In this document: positions 11,543 to 21,965 of the stretch, piece by piece
Numbering within the stretch: position 1 is the first letter of the stretch
How the letters are laid out: each line of letters starts with the position of its first letter
Source of the DNA: Cryphonectria parasitica EP155
Taxonomy: Eukaryota > Ascomycota > Sordariomycetes > Diaporthales > Cryphonectriaceae
Assembly: GCF_011745365.1 (NCBI RefSeq)
Contig: NW_024468909.1
Location: 5,208,001-5,272,000 of the forward strand
Direction: 5' to 3'
DNA length: 64,000 nt
The notes under the pieces: generated by a model
Database searches by the model: none
Told to the model about the DNA's origin: nothing
The model's input: the letters and a program-made list of their open reading frames with translations, nothing else
Program-made: the position numbers and the translations under genes

Positions 11543-12512
11543 TCAGAAGCGGCCCCTCTCTTCGCAGCAGCAGCAGCAGAAACAAAGGGCGCCAAGAAGG
11601 GCAGAAGAAAAGAGACGGAGAGGTGAGAGTGGAGAGGGGAGGTCAGGACAACCGCCGTCGACTTACCTCTGCCAGGAGGCACGTGTCACCCGCGCCAGTG
11701 AGAGGAACACGCACGAACCCGTCGTCCTGGGGCAACTCGGCCTTCGCCTTCTCGTCCAACTCGTATTGCTGCTGCGCCTCCGGCCGGAACACGCTCGCCT
11801 TGCCCAGCACCGCCGTCTGCCGCATGAAGGCCGGGGCGGGGTCAAACTGCTCGTCCATGTCTTCGTCCGGGACGACGTACCATGGCTTCGGGACTAGGGA
11901 TAGGCCGGCGACGATGGCAGTGGGGTTTTCGGACCGGGTCCCGATGCCTAGGGCGGCTGCGGTGGAGGAGACGGTGGCGGAGGAGGCGGTGCTCAGACGG
12001 TGAGACGAGGACGCTGGGCCAGGGGTAGCGCTGGAGCAGCGGCTGATCGAGGAGGTAGAGAAGGACGGGGCCGGCAGGGTAGGGGCTGTGAGGGTGTTGG
12101 CTACGTTGTTGTAAGGGGAGCCGTTGCAACCTAAGCCGAAGTCCTGCGCCCGCGCCCGGTCGGCCTTGTGGGTGGGGAGAAGGTTGCCGTAGCGGCCCAT
12201 GGTGAAGTCCTGCTGCATTTCCAGGTCGACGTTGACGTCTTTGGGAATGATGGTGGTGGTGGTGGTGGTGGTGGATGTGGCGTCGACGGGACGAGGGGTT
12301 CCTAGGCAGCTTGTCAGCCAGGCTGCGATGGAATTGGTGTATTTCACCATCTTGGACGTGGAGCGGCGGTGCTTGTCCATTTTCTCTAAGCGCCGGGTGT
12401 AGTAGACCGTCAAGGCGAAGCCTAGGGGAATCAGGGTAATTAGAGAGTAGAGGGGCAGGTAGTTGGTCTTCATGATGCCCGGGTTGGGGGGTTGGGGTGT
12501 AAATACTGGCAT
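11543..12512 (-). CDS. membrane-anchored protein of unknown function
   Basis: The coding exon runs from 12512 (or from the in-frame ATG at 12473) down to 11667, where GAG is followed by a consensus donor GTAAGT. The last exon is probably 11543-11557 (adds RGRF and a stop); an acceptor two bases earlier would instead give a slightly longer tail ending near 11527. The second ATG gives MKTNYLPLYSLI with a hydrophobic segment (LYSLITLIPLGFALTVYY), fitting an N-terminal membrane anchor. After it come a basic stretch, a poly-Thr run from (ACC)n, a Ser/Ala-rich linker, and a more conserved-looking region (WYVVPDEDMDEQFDPAPAF, RQTAVLGKASVFRP, DDGFVRVPLTGAGDT). No known domain is recognised. I am confident it is a real gene because of the clean donor and the conserved-looking C-terminal half. 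Confidence 0.65.
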
Positions 12513-14760
12513 CGAGGAGGACTGTTGTTCTGGTCGGTCAGTGCAAGTATTGATGGGATTTGTGTAGTCTCCAAGACCCAGTATGGTAGGTCAGTAATTA
12601 CGTGGTCAGATCAGGAAAGGAAACGAGCTTTGAGGTTCTCGTTTATATTGGTAGAGGCTTGGGAATCTCGCATGCTGTCACCCAGCTGCGGTCTTTTGAC
12701 AACTTACCTGTTTATCAACAATCTGGGTTCCAGCCCTCACGCACCTCACTTAACACACCATCTGTTCATTTAGTGACGAGTCTCTCAGTTCATCGGATAA
12801 CAATTCAGTCTCATCAACTGGCAGTCACCATCCACTGCGGTGTCGAAAGTTGGCGGGTTTGTTGTCTTTACATATAAAATAGAGGTAAAGTGAGGAGTTC
12901 TATTCTCAATCTTCTTTTCGTCTGTACAATAGCTTTGTGTTTTCTACGTCCAAGAGCATGCCCTTTGATTCATGAATCTGTGCTTCCTTTCATGGCGATT
13001 CGGTTAAGACACACAAAGACTTTTTTAAACGAACGCAGTCCTTTGTTTTTATTACCTAGGCTGCACAAACCTTTGAAGCTGCAGGTGGTGAATCTCTTCC
13101 ATCTCAATGCGGGTTCTCAACCTGTGTGAGGATCCGGGTGTGTGATATCACATCAACTGCTCGTCATGACCATGCAATGCTTTGATATCCGTCAGGAGGA
13201 AGATGGACAGAAGTCACTATTAGAGAAGACAGCAGTAGTTGCTGACAAGAAAGCATATGAATCTATTAGATTCAAGTACCGAAATGCCCCAAGCATATCT
13301 TGTCTAAAACGCAACTGACAAACCGAGCCTCTAGAATGTATTTCTATTGTATAATAGCTGGAATGTCTCATAATGATGCATTGGATATTATATGATCTTC
13401 TAAGATGACTTTCGTGGCACTGTGGTTTGTTTGGACGCTACCTTCTTAATGCAGTAGATGACTGTATTTATATACGACGATGTGTTTCAGGTGCAGCCAA
13501 TCGTAATAATTTACTTACATGATGATGGTCACTCAGACATTATTAGTCGTGATTTGATACAGTTGGGGAACAAATATCGAATCGCTGAGGCTGTCGAGGG
13601 TCATTACCAGGTCGACTGTTCGCTACTGCTATGTACTCGAAATTAAATGTATTCCGAGATCTCGGTAATAGCATGTTGACATACCAACACGCATAACACA
13701 CATAATCAACAACATCCTTCAAATGTCCATAAAAAGTGATCATTTGTCCTCGAAGACGATCTCACATCTATGTTGTGCCGAATCTGGCCTTGGCGGGTAA
13801 TTCCTTGGTCCGGCAGTCTTGGCTCCGACAAAGCGCACGCCCCAAGCACACGTTCAAGATTCAAAACACCATGAGATGAAATCCAGGGTGAAGATTCCAA
13901 AAAGGACCACGAGCAAGCAGAAAGCTTTTCTAAATTTGGCTCTCTTGGCAGTGTCTCCCTCATGCACTGGTCGCTTCTTGATTCCTCTCGGGATGATAAA
14001 ATAGCCAATTGGTCTAGACCCAAGGCGACTTATACGTCTTCAAGAAGTTGTCCACTTGGAAGAATATGGGCGCGGAAGGCGGGTGGTTGCATGCGGTAGG
14101 TGAACTGGCTGGTATGTACGTCGGTGAGAAGTAGAAGTCTGCGATCTGACTTTATGTTGTCTCTCTTGAAACGACTCGTGTCACCTTGGAGCACATCTAC
14201 TATGCGAGGCTGACGTTTCCTGGGGGACGTTCCACACTGGGAGTCGGCAGTGAAGATGGCAGGAAAGGGTGTGGTGCAGTGTGACCATCCGGGGTGGACG
14301 GGGGGGAGGGGGATTCAAAGAGGTCTGGGGGAGAGGGGCTTGATCCAGTGTTTCGTTTCAAGGGCCTGCGCTACTGCAGCCCTGCGCACTGCACTGCGCT
14401 GCAGAGCAGGGCCCAATTATTGACTGGCTGAACACTTTGCTCGTATACGTCTCTTCAGTACTACTTTCTTATGGTAACTTGTGAAATATTTACTCTTGAG
14501 GCTGTACGGACTGAGTTGTCTGTTTCTTTCTTGCCTATGCGTTTGAAGAAATTGCCTTTGACAAGGTGCAACCGCCGCATATCAACTCGATCAACCGTAG
14601 CAATCCACGCATCTCCTCCGCTCATTACCCAAATAAATTAGTCCCAAGAGCCCTATAAAAAAAAAAAGAAGTAATCAACCATGAACCTCGAGGTCGGTTG
14701 CAGCACGTGTCAGGACGCAGGGAAAATGGGTTACCACCTCGCAGGCTCTTCTGGACCAAG
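12513..14760. other. intergenic, AT-richer, no supported gene
   Basis: The DNA between about 12840 and 13740 is clearly richer in A and T than the gene regions. No protein family or RNA gene is recognised. It includes the promoter side of the minus-strand gene ending at 12512. Confidence 0.45.
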
Positions 14761-15111
14761 ATGTTGTTGACATCTCTCGGCTTGCTTGGACGTCTTGGCT
14801 CTGTGATTTCCTTGGCAAGGTCTCAAGACTGCCTGACCCACAAATGCGGTCAACGCAACCACCCGCCCAGCCTAATCGCTTGTACTATGTATGCTACTTA
14901 TTGTAAGGGCCCAATTCACGTACCGTCCGATCACCGCCGTGGCTGCTTTGACCTTCTCTTGGCTACAACAGCCAAGGTGAATCATATCTGGGTCCTCAAA
15001 CGGGACGGACGACCAACTAAAAGGTGTCCAAAGCAACTGGGAGCGTGCACAGGTTTCCACCACGGTATCGACTTGTCATATCTCCTCCCTCCTCCTCCTC
15101 TCTTCTGGTAG
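14761..15111 (+). CDS. doubtful small Cys-rich secreted-like ORF
   Basis: An ATG at 14761 opens 116 residues. It starts with MLLTSLGLLGRLGSVISLA, which resembles a signal peptide, and continues with seven Cys spaced over the next 80 residues, ending in a proline run and LFW. Such a layout would suit a small secreted protein, but the residue mix is otherwise ordinary for a chance frame, no intron is seen and the family is not recognised. I keep it only as a candidate. Confidence 0.18.
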   Translation: MLLTSLGLLGRLGSVISLARSQDCLTHKCGQRNHPPSLIACTMYATYCKGPIHVPSDHRRGCFDLLLATTAKVNHIWVLKRDGRPTKRCPKQLGACTGFHHGIDLSYLLPPPPLFW

Positions 15112-15727
15112 ATGACTGGCCGAGGTCTCCACCGTCTGGACTGTCTTATCCTAGAGGACATGTATGAGGAGGTCTCTTGGCGGGTTGGTGGTGGTGGATC
15201 TCGCCGTGTGGTCCAAAGAATATCCTTCTAGCTCCCCCCTCTTCCTCCACCAAAATAATAGCCTTGTTGCTTTTTTCTGGGGTTGAGGGTCGACTGGATC
15301 ATCACGATGCCTCCATGTCTGGTATGCCACGGCATCCCGGATAGCTGCTTGGCGGACGCATCAAGTGGATCGTCACTGTTGAGGGGGGAAGAACGTCTGG
15401 TGTGAGAGACAGAAGAATTGCCACTTCAGAGTCTGGATGCATGCTCGCTCGCACACCCTTGGTCTTCCCCATTTCCGTGCTTCACATATATGCCTCATCC
15501 CTCCCACTCGCCATAGTGAACAGTTTGAGATGTTCTTTCCCTCTCCTCAGCTGTGCTCGAACGAATCATCACTCTAATCACATCTCCCCCCTTCCCACGG
15601 CGCCCGCTGGTCGAGCTGGTTCTATCGTCGCCCCTCCCCTTGTCTTCTCTTGTGTGTTGCAATTATCATCACTCCATTAATCAAGTCGTCGAGCCCAGGA
15701 GGTCGTGTAATATAACCCTCATCGAAA
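15112..15727. other. promoter and leader of the secreted protein gene
   Basis: CT-rich DNA typical of fungal leaders (15530-15660), with no supported gene. Confidence 0.45.
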
Positions 15728-17061
15728 ATGGTTGCTTATCGCATTGTGCTCCTGGCCGGCGCCGCCGCCGCCCTGCCACTGAACATCAACCTCGGAGCCT
15801 ACTCGCCAGCATTGGTAGTCGGTAAGCAAGCAGACCCCAACCTAATCACTGCCCCTGAGGCAATTGTCCTCGCGAGATCAATGTTCGGTTTCACTGACCA
15901 CAGATTGTTGCTGCCCACAGGTGATGGTGAGATCAGCTTCGGAGGCAACCAGGATGTGTCCGCGCTCATGAGCACACTCGAGGGGGCCGCAGTGACGGCG
16001 GCGAATGGGGCAACAACCGCCGCCGCCGCTCAACCAGCAGCAGCAGCACCAGCAGCACCAGCGGCTGCCGCGAGCCCATCGACTGCTGCAGTCGAGACCC
16101 AGGCAATCGAGCAGAATAGTGTGGCTGAGCCTTCTGCTGTCCCTGTATCCGAGGCCACCAAGGACGCAACTATCGCGGAGCAGGTGAGTCTTGAGGTGCG
16201 AAACGATATCACCCCTCTCTTTAAGCTTCTGCCATTCGGCACATCCTACCACCTCTGCACAACGAGGGTTGACAGATCACTAACCCTCGCTCTCCCTTAC
16301 CTCCTCAACAGGCCCAACAGATCGCTGCTCTCCAGGGAATGGGCAAGGTAGTCCTACCTCGGGGCGATGCAGAGGCCATTGACGACGACGTCGACGTCGA
16401 CGCCAACGATGACGAGGAGAGCTCCAGCATCGCCAAGCGCGACTTCGCCAGCTTCGACCGGGCGCTCAAATTCGCCGAGGCCGCACTGCAGAAGGGCCCT
16501 AAAGTCCAGCTGGGAACCGGCAGCGACGGCTCCGGCGTCGGCATCATCGTGGACAACAACCAGGAGGCCGCCGCACGCGCAGGCACGGGCACGACAGCCG
16601 CCAAACGGGACCTGCCTGGTGCTGCCGCCGCGGGCCCCAAGGTCAAGGTCACCACCATGTACGTGCGCTCTGGCATCCCTTCCTGTGAGTATGAATAGCG
16701 ATGTGTCCTTTCCTTGTCTCTGGCTCCGGGCTCCCACACTGTGTTTCAACAGATGAACGAGAATTCAGAACCTTTGTTTTTTGTTCTGCTTCTTCTTCTC
16801 CTTTTTCGTCCCTCGGACTAACATATCCCGTGTCTTTCTCTCTCTTCAGCCCTTCAGAGCGGTGAGCAGATGACCGCCCGCGACCTTGACAACGTGAACG
16901 ACAACGCCGTGCCGCGTTACGAGACGATACAGATCGCACCCAACAAGAGGGAGGCGAACCACAACCCCAATGCCATCGACGCCGTGAACCTGAATGTCAA
17001 TGGTGACCAGGGCGTGACCATGACATTTGTGGAGACTGTCGAGGATGGCGAGGACGCATGA
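15728..17061 (+). CDS. secreted protein with dibasic (Kex2) sites, unknown function
   Basis: Four exons: 15728-15821, 15921-16183, 16312-16684 and 16850-17061, giving 313 residues with all phases consistent (introns GTAAGC..CACAG, GTGAGT..CAACAG, GTGAGT..TTCAG). The N-terminus MVAYRIVLLAGAAAALPL looks like a signal peptide with cleavage near residue 16. A short block (EISFGG) is followed by an Ala/Pro/Thr-rich stretch (about residues 52-86), an acidic Asp patch, then SSSIAKR before DFASFDRALKFAEAAL, and TTAAKR before DLPG. A third dibasic site is NKR near the C-terminal end. The two AKR sites suit cleavage by the Kex2 protease in the Golgi, which would release a piece of about 60 residues. 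Related uncharacterised fungal proteins with the FDRAL-FA-AL and GSGVGIIV blocks exist as far as I recall. The function is unknown. Confidence 0.8.
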
Positions 17062-17917
17062 AATGCAAGGAAGGGGTATTATGTCGATTAAATTGTAAGA
17101 CCGGAGCGGGGAGGGAGAGAGGGAGAGAGGGCCCTTTCTGGTACTATATGTAATTTTACATCGTGTCCGTGGAGTTTGCATGGGCACCATCACGGAATAC
17201 CCACTTGAGTAGATAGTAATCGGCTGACGGGTGTATGAGATTCCCCCAATCACAGTGATGAGAAAAGGACCAGCATTTGACTTTGAGAGGCAAAATTACA
17301 CCGTTCGTGACAACAATTCGGTCGGAGAATCTGTGACAAGTTCTCCCAGACTGTCAGCAGTGGCCCTGGGAGCTGTAGTGGTCATTGTGCGTGTGTGGTC
17401 TGGGGTCCGGCGGCTCGACACGTTTCAGGAAGCGCCAGGCAAGGCCGCAAAGATGCCGCGAGAGGCGCAAGAGACATCCCAGCTTGAAGGGCTGAGCTTG
17501 TTTCAGGAACACATCTCTTGAGTTCGGATCGAATCAGCCCTGTAGCTATTTCCGACGGGACGCTGAGCAGAGAAGGCTGTGGGTTTTATGTATTTCCAGG
17601 TCCGATGTCGTGTTTTCTAGTATCGCTGAGACTGGGGTCGGAGGTTGTGACGGACGGTGGCAAGTGAAAAGAATGAGAATCCCGTCGAGCTTTGTCGATC
17701 GAATTGGCAGGCGTGATCGCCCGTGAATCCAAGGGTTTCTCACTCTATAAATCTACCGGCCGTGTGTATATCGTGCTCTTAGGCATATGTATCCAATATC
17801 TTAACCGTCGTTCCCAAAAACTGATGCATAACCTTCTCATAACGATGCACCGCAGCAGGGAGAAGGAAAAAGGAGCAAAATGATGAACAGCCTGGTCCTG
17901 CTGGGGGATTGATCTCA
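17062..17917. other. intergenic between convergent genes
   Basis: 3' regions of the secreted protein gene (+) and the NAD kinase gene (-). No supported gene. Confidence 0.5.
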
Positions 17918-19910
17918 TCAGTGATCCCACTCCCGGAAGGCCTTCTGCTTCTGTCTGGTGTTCCAGCCTAGCTTGCCGCTGATACTGTTCACCCAGTCCT
18001 CGCTGCGCCGTCCCTGCGCCTGTACGCTCGCAAACGGGTACCGGCTTGCTGAGATGGTGACGTAGTCGCCGGGCAACAGCTCAAGCCGCTCGCGGCCGTC
18101 AAACGAGGCCCACGAGCTGGTCCGCGCGCTGTAGGGGACGCCGACGCGCAGGACGATAGTGTCGGGCAGGATGATGGGCCGGAAGTTGAGGGTGTGGGCG
18201 CAGATGGCCGTCACGAGCATCACGGGATTCTCTGGATGGCAGAGGGATCCGCCGGCCGCAAGATTGTACGCGGTCGAGCCGGTGGGTGTGGAAACGCAGA
18301 CACCATCGGCAAGGACGGAGGTGAAATGCTCGTCATCACCGAATATCTCGCAGAAAGACATTGCTGGCCGCCTCTCTCAGTAAGAGTCTCCAGAAAAGAA
18401 TGAAAGGTACGGTCAAAGGAAGAAAAGAGAAGAAAAAAAGAAGCTTACTAGGGTTCGGCCCGCGGTCCACCACGATCTCGTTGAGTATTTCATACGTCCC
18501 ATCTGGCTTGTGAGTGTGCTCGTTTTCCCTCTCTTCGCCGATGAGTTCTTCCACCAGGTCGCGCTCAGCCTGTGGCACTTCCTCGTCTGCTTGTGTCTGG
18601 CCATCGGCTTCACCGACTGTCTTGCCATCTGTGATCATGGCCTGCTTTCTTCTCCTCTTCTGGCTCCTCATAATAGTACCCTCGAACCGCAGCCGTAAGC
18701 TCACCGTCACGCCCTCCTTAAAAGCCCCGGTAAGTGTGTTGCGGTAGTCCTCGAAGTCGAATTTGGTCAAGAAGCCCAGGCTCCCCAGCGCAAAGCTGAG
18801 CACAGGAGGCACGATCCTCTGGAAGAGCCAGCTGGCGTACAAGACGGTTCCGTCACCGCCGAGAGTGATGGCAAAGTCAAATGTGTGTGGCCTGGTATGG
18901 CACATACGCTCGTCCCACCATCTCAGCCGCCTGGAGATACTCTCGCTGTTCTCTTCCTCCAGCTCTCCAGCCTGCACGTAGTCCTTCCGTATCTCCTCGA
19001 CCAAGCCGGGCGCATCAAATTGTTTGTTGGTCTTGAGCTCTCTTTCCAGGTAGACTGTATACCTGACGTCCCTGTCCTTGTCCAACAGCCACCTGACCAA
19101 CTCCCTTGTCTTGGGAACAAGATCGCGGTCGTAGATCTTGGTCAATATGAAAATGTTGCGCACCCGAAACTTCAGCCTCATGCTCCCCAGCCGCCGGCTC
19201 AGCTCCCGCACGCCCCACGCCATCTCGCTCAGCTGCTTCTTGGTCAACAGCCTGCTATGCAGCACGTCGGGATCCAGGCCGGCCTGGTCAACCTCGGAGG
19301 GTGTCGCCTTGGCCATCTGCTTGGCCCAGTTGTGCTCGTCCGTCTGGCCCACGTCGCTGCTGGCATCACTACCGTTGCCATTTCCTCGGGACAGAATCGC
19401 GCACTTGCCCTTGGGCTCGACCAGGCGGTCGCCGAGACCGTTCTCGTGTGCTGAGCTGCCATTGATCACCGTGTTCGCGTGGACCTGGGGCGGCGGTGGC
19501 GGCTGGTCGTGGTGATCAGCAGAGGTTTTGTCGCTACTGTTGCTGTTGCTGGTACCATGCTGTTGCTGTTGCTGTTGCTGGGCGTGGCGGGCGCGGCGCT
19601 GGGACTCGAGGAACTGGTGGACGAGGCATTGCGTCTTGTCGTCCTCGCGGGGCCGGGGTCGCTGGGACTCGGAGGGGACGAGGGAGCTCTTGCGACGGTG
19701 GACATTGGCAGCATCGAATGTGACCTGGAGAAGTTGTCAGGAGGAAACGAACAGAGAAGACAAACAGACAGGAAGAAAGCAAGGGGGAAAGCAGAGAGGA
19801 TAAGGCAGCGACCAGGGCATTGTTACCTCCACAGCCTTCGCATCCTCATCGCTGGCACTGGAGTGCGGGTCCTCAAAGGACACGTGCCTATCCTCAGTGC
19901 CCATGATCAT
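17918..19910 (-). CDS. UTR1: NAD kinase (ATP-NAD kinase)
   Basis: Phosphorylates NAD to NADP with ATP, the step that makes NADP for reductive biosynthesis. Three exons on the minus strand: 19910-19827, 19724-18449 and 18363-17918, giving 601 residues. The first join (AKAVE to VTFDAA) is phase 0. The second (GPNP, then T-M from A|CA ATG) matches the conserved NAD kinase block before EIFGDDEHFTSVLADG. Key motifs are GGDGT near residue 320 (nucleotide binding and catalysis), NE in YEILNEIVVDRG, and the STPTGSTAYNLAAGG block. The first 150 residues are low complexity with Gln and Pro runs. There is an insertion of basic and acidic residues (RSQKRRRK) between the GGDGT block and the NE motif. It resembles fungal Utr1-type cytosolic enzymes. 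The start could be the ATG at 19910 or the one at 19904. Confidence 0.94.
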
Positions 19911-20396
19911 GTATATGTGTGAGTATTTGTTGTTGTTGGCCAATCAATGAAAGGAAGGCCCTGTTCTTGGTCAAACCAAGATCCAGGGAGCTCGAGTGAT
20001 GGAGATGGGATGCATTCAGGCGGTAAAGCGGCATCCTAGTAGAGCAGCAGCGACTGTCGGAGGTAGCGGGGTACTGCTTCCCTGAACTGCCGATGTCATA
20101 GCTCTCTCATAGTGCATACTACTGTTGCAATACCCCTAATTAATAGTACAGTAACGCCATGCCGTAGCACTACACTAAGCCTTCCTACGAGACTATCACT
20201 AATCAATATTACTTGCCAGCCCGATTTAGATACAACACCTGGCGGCTCAGTATCACCATCAGCTCAGCACAACTTCCTACTACATACAGCACTGGCATGG
20301 TCTTACTTCAACTGCTCAATAGCACACCAGCGCTTGGAGTAATGTGCTGGCACAACACCTTCTGATATCTATGAGCTCACCTACTTTGTGCACTTC
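19911..20396. other. divergent intergenic region
   Basis: Separates NAD kinase (-) from the hydrolase (+), so it should hold promoters for both. 20100-20170 has a patch of the TAC/GTA motif (CATACTACTG, AGTACAGTA). The frame into the hydrolase is open upstream of 20397 back to a stop at 20340-20342. Confidence 0.45.
20108..20180. repeat. patch of short palindromic TAC/GTA motifs
   Basis: Contains CATACTACTG, AGTACAGTA and GTAGCACTACACTA, as in other intergenic patches of this window. Confidence 0.35.
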
Positions 20397-21571
20397 ATGG
20401 CCAATACTCGCGAGATGTTTTATGTTGGCGGCAGATATGTTCATCATGGAGCTCGTGGTCAACTCATGCAGGGGCAGATGTATGTCGAGCATCTCAAGCC
20501 CTTGTCAGGAACTGGGCAACAACAAGAACAACCATATCCAGTAGTCTTCATCCATGGTGGCACGCGGACCGGTGCGGTATGTACTTACGTCAAGTCAGCT
20601 GAAGGACGTTTCTTAGAGATGTGATCAAACCAATCTTCAACAAAGTCTGCCAGGCTGAAGCAAAAGCACTGCAGGACTGGCTCACCAAGCCTGATGGCAA
20701 TCCGGGCTGGGCTGACTACTTCCTCTCTCGCGGCTACGAGATCTATCTCGTGGACGTCCCTTACCGCGGGCGGAGCCCCTGGAACCCCAGCGTCGAGGAC
20801 GTCATCACTTTCGCGGCCGAAACAATACAGGAGAGGTTCACTGCGTGCGCCCAACACGGCACATGGCCCCAGGCCAAACTGCACACTCAGTGGCCCGGCT
20901 CGGGCCTCCAGGGCGACCCGGTCTTCGACCGCTTCTTCGCCTCGGGCGTCCAGATGATACGCAGCCAGGAGAAGCAGGAACTGGCCTCGCAGGCCGCCCT
21001 CGCCGAGCTGCTGGACCGTATCGGGAGGCCGGTGCTCTTCCTGTCGCACTCGAACGGCGGCGGTACGCCGTACCTGGTGGCGGACGTCCGGCCTCGGCTG
21101 GTCAAGCTGATTGTCTCTGTCGAGCCAAAAGGCCCGCCGTTTGGAGGCATCGGGATGCTGCCGGGTGCGGGGAGCCAGTATGGTGTGTGCCAGACACCTA
21201 TCACATATGAGCCACCGGTGGTGGATCCCAAGAAGGATTTGGTCAAGATAACCAGAAGTGCTGCATCTCCGGCCCTGCGTGACGCGATACTGCAGGCCGA
21301 CTCTCCGCCCCCTCGAAAACTGGTCAACTTGACACACATTCCGGTGCTTGTGGTCACGGGGCAGGCCTCCTACCATGCTGAGTACGACTGGTGCACTGTG
21401 GAGTATCTGCGGCAGGCTGGCGTGGAGACCGAGCATCTCCAGCTGGCGGAACGAGGCATTCTGGGGAATGGTCATATGATGTTTATGGAGAAGAACAGTG
21501 ATGAAATCGCGTCGGAGATAGACAGGTGGATTGCGCAGACACTGGTCAGGCTCTCAGTTGACAAGACCTGA
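20397..21571 (+). CDS. alpha/beta-hydrolase (esterase/lipase-like)
   Basis: Two exons, 20397-20576 and 20675-21571, give 358 residues. The intron has a GTATGT donor and the acceptor CTGCAG; a nearer acceptor (20659) is in the same phase, but joining TGA directly to DWLTKPDG fits the family better. Features are an oxyanion-type HGG (FIHGGTRTG), the fungal block GWADYFLSRGYEIYLVD, a nucleophile elbow SHSNGG with Ser near residue 186, and a candidate catalytic His in GNGHMMF near residue 326. No clear signal peptide is present from the ATG at 20397. The family usually has a longer N-terminus, so an upstream exon may be missing or the start lost. The substrate is unknown. A long open frame antisense to this gene is a codon-bias shadow. 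Confidence 0.82.
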
Positions 21572-21820
21572 TATCACCAGCCCTGCCAAAATGCTGTGGG
21601 CAGGGGATCTTGGCTTGGATCCGTGCATGAAAGGCCAAGTTTTGGCTGCAAGCCTGTCACACCAACATAGACTTATGAAGCTGATCGCCTTCTGTCATCA
21701 TTCTCAATAGGGATGTTGTATGACTGGCTCAGATGATTTTGTATATAACGGCACGAAAATCGGCGGGAACCTCAAGAAAAGCTGCCCGGCTAGCTCAATC
21801 GGTAGAGCGTGAGACTCTTA

Positions 21821-21839
21821 CAGAGTTTCCGATTCTGAA
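21821..21839 (+). other. canonical tRNA intron after position 37
   Basis: 19 bases between A37 and A38 of tRNA-Lys(CUU), the usual place for eukaryotic nuclear tRNA introns cut by the tRNA splicing endonuclease. Confidence 0.85.
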
Positions 21840-21855
21840 ATCTCAAGGTTGTGGG

Positions 21856-21913
21856 GTATGTGAATGGTCAAAATCATCTCGTGCTCAAAATTTCGTTTTA
21901 ACAATGTATCCAG
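21856..21913 (+). other. intron-like 58-base insertion at the T stem/loop border of tRNA-Lys
   Basis: Starts GTATGTG and ends ATCCAG, with TTTTAAC about 13 bases before the end. These match fungal spliceosomal donor, branch and acceptor signals, and 58 bases is a usual intron length here. Exact removal restores the T arm. The last G of the insert replaces G53, so most of the internal B box (GTTCGACCCC) stays readable. Confidence 0.75.
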
Positions 21914-21953
21914 TTCGACCCCCACGTCGGGCTCAATTCCCGTCTACGATCTA

Positions 21954-21965
21954 TTTTTTATTTTT
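21954..21965 (+). terminator. likely Pol III terminator of tRNA-Lys
   Basis: T6 at 21954-21959 followed by T5 at 21961-21965, about 20 bases after the tRNA 3' end. Confidence 0.7.

Larger units (their letters stand above)
21784..21933 (+). tRNA. tRNA-Lys (CUU) with two introns, one at the T arm
   Basis: The acceptor strands GCCCGGC (21784-21790) and GTCGGGC (21926-21932) pair with one G-U, and the discriminator is T, as in other fungal tRNA-Lys(CUU). The D arm is TAGCTCAATCGGTAGAGC. The anticodon stem TGAGA/TCTCA encloses CTCTTA plus A with anticodon CTT at 21817-21819. A 19-base intron (21821-21839) sits after position 37, the normal place. A second, 58-base insertion (21856-21913) lies between the T stem GTGGG and the loop TTCGACC. 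Removing it exactly gives GTGGG-TTCGACC-CCCAC, a perfect T arm. T runs follow at 21954-21959 and 21961-21965. Without the second insertion this is an ordinary tRNA-Lys(CUU). Whether the gene is active is not known. Confidence 0.85.

Noticed and set aside
15728..17061. Reading the Kex2 sites as a repeated peptide precursor (ustiloxin or pheromone-like)
   Set aside because: The pieces between KR sites are not repeats of one another, and no biosynthetic genes are nearby.
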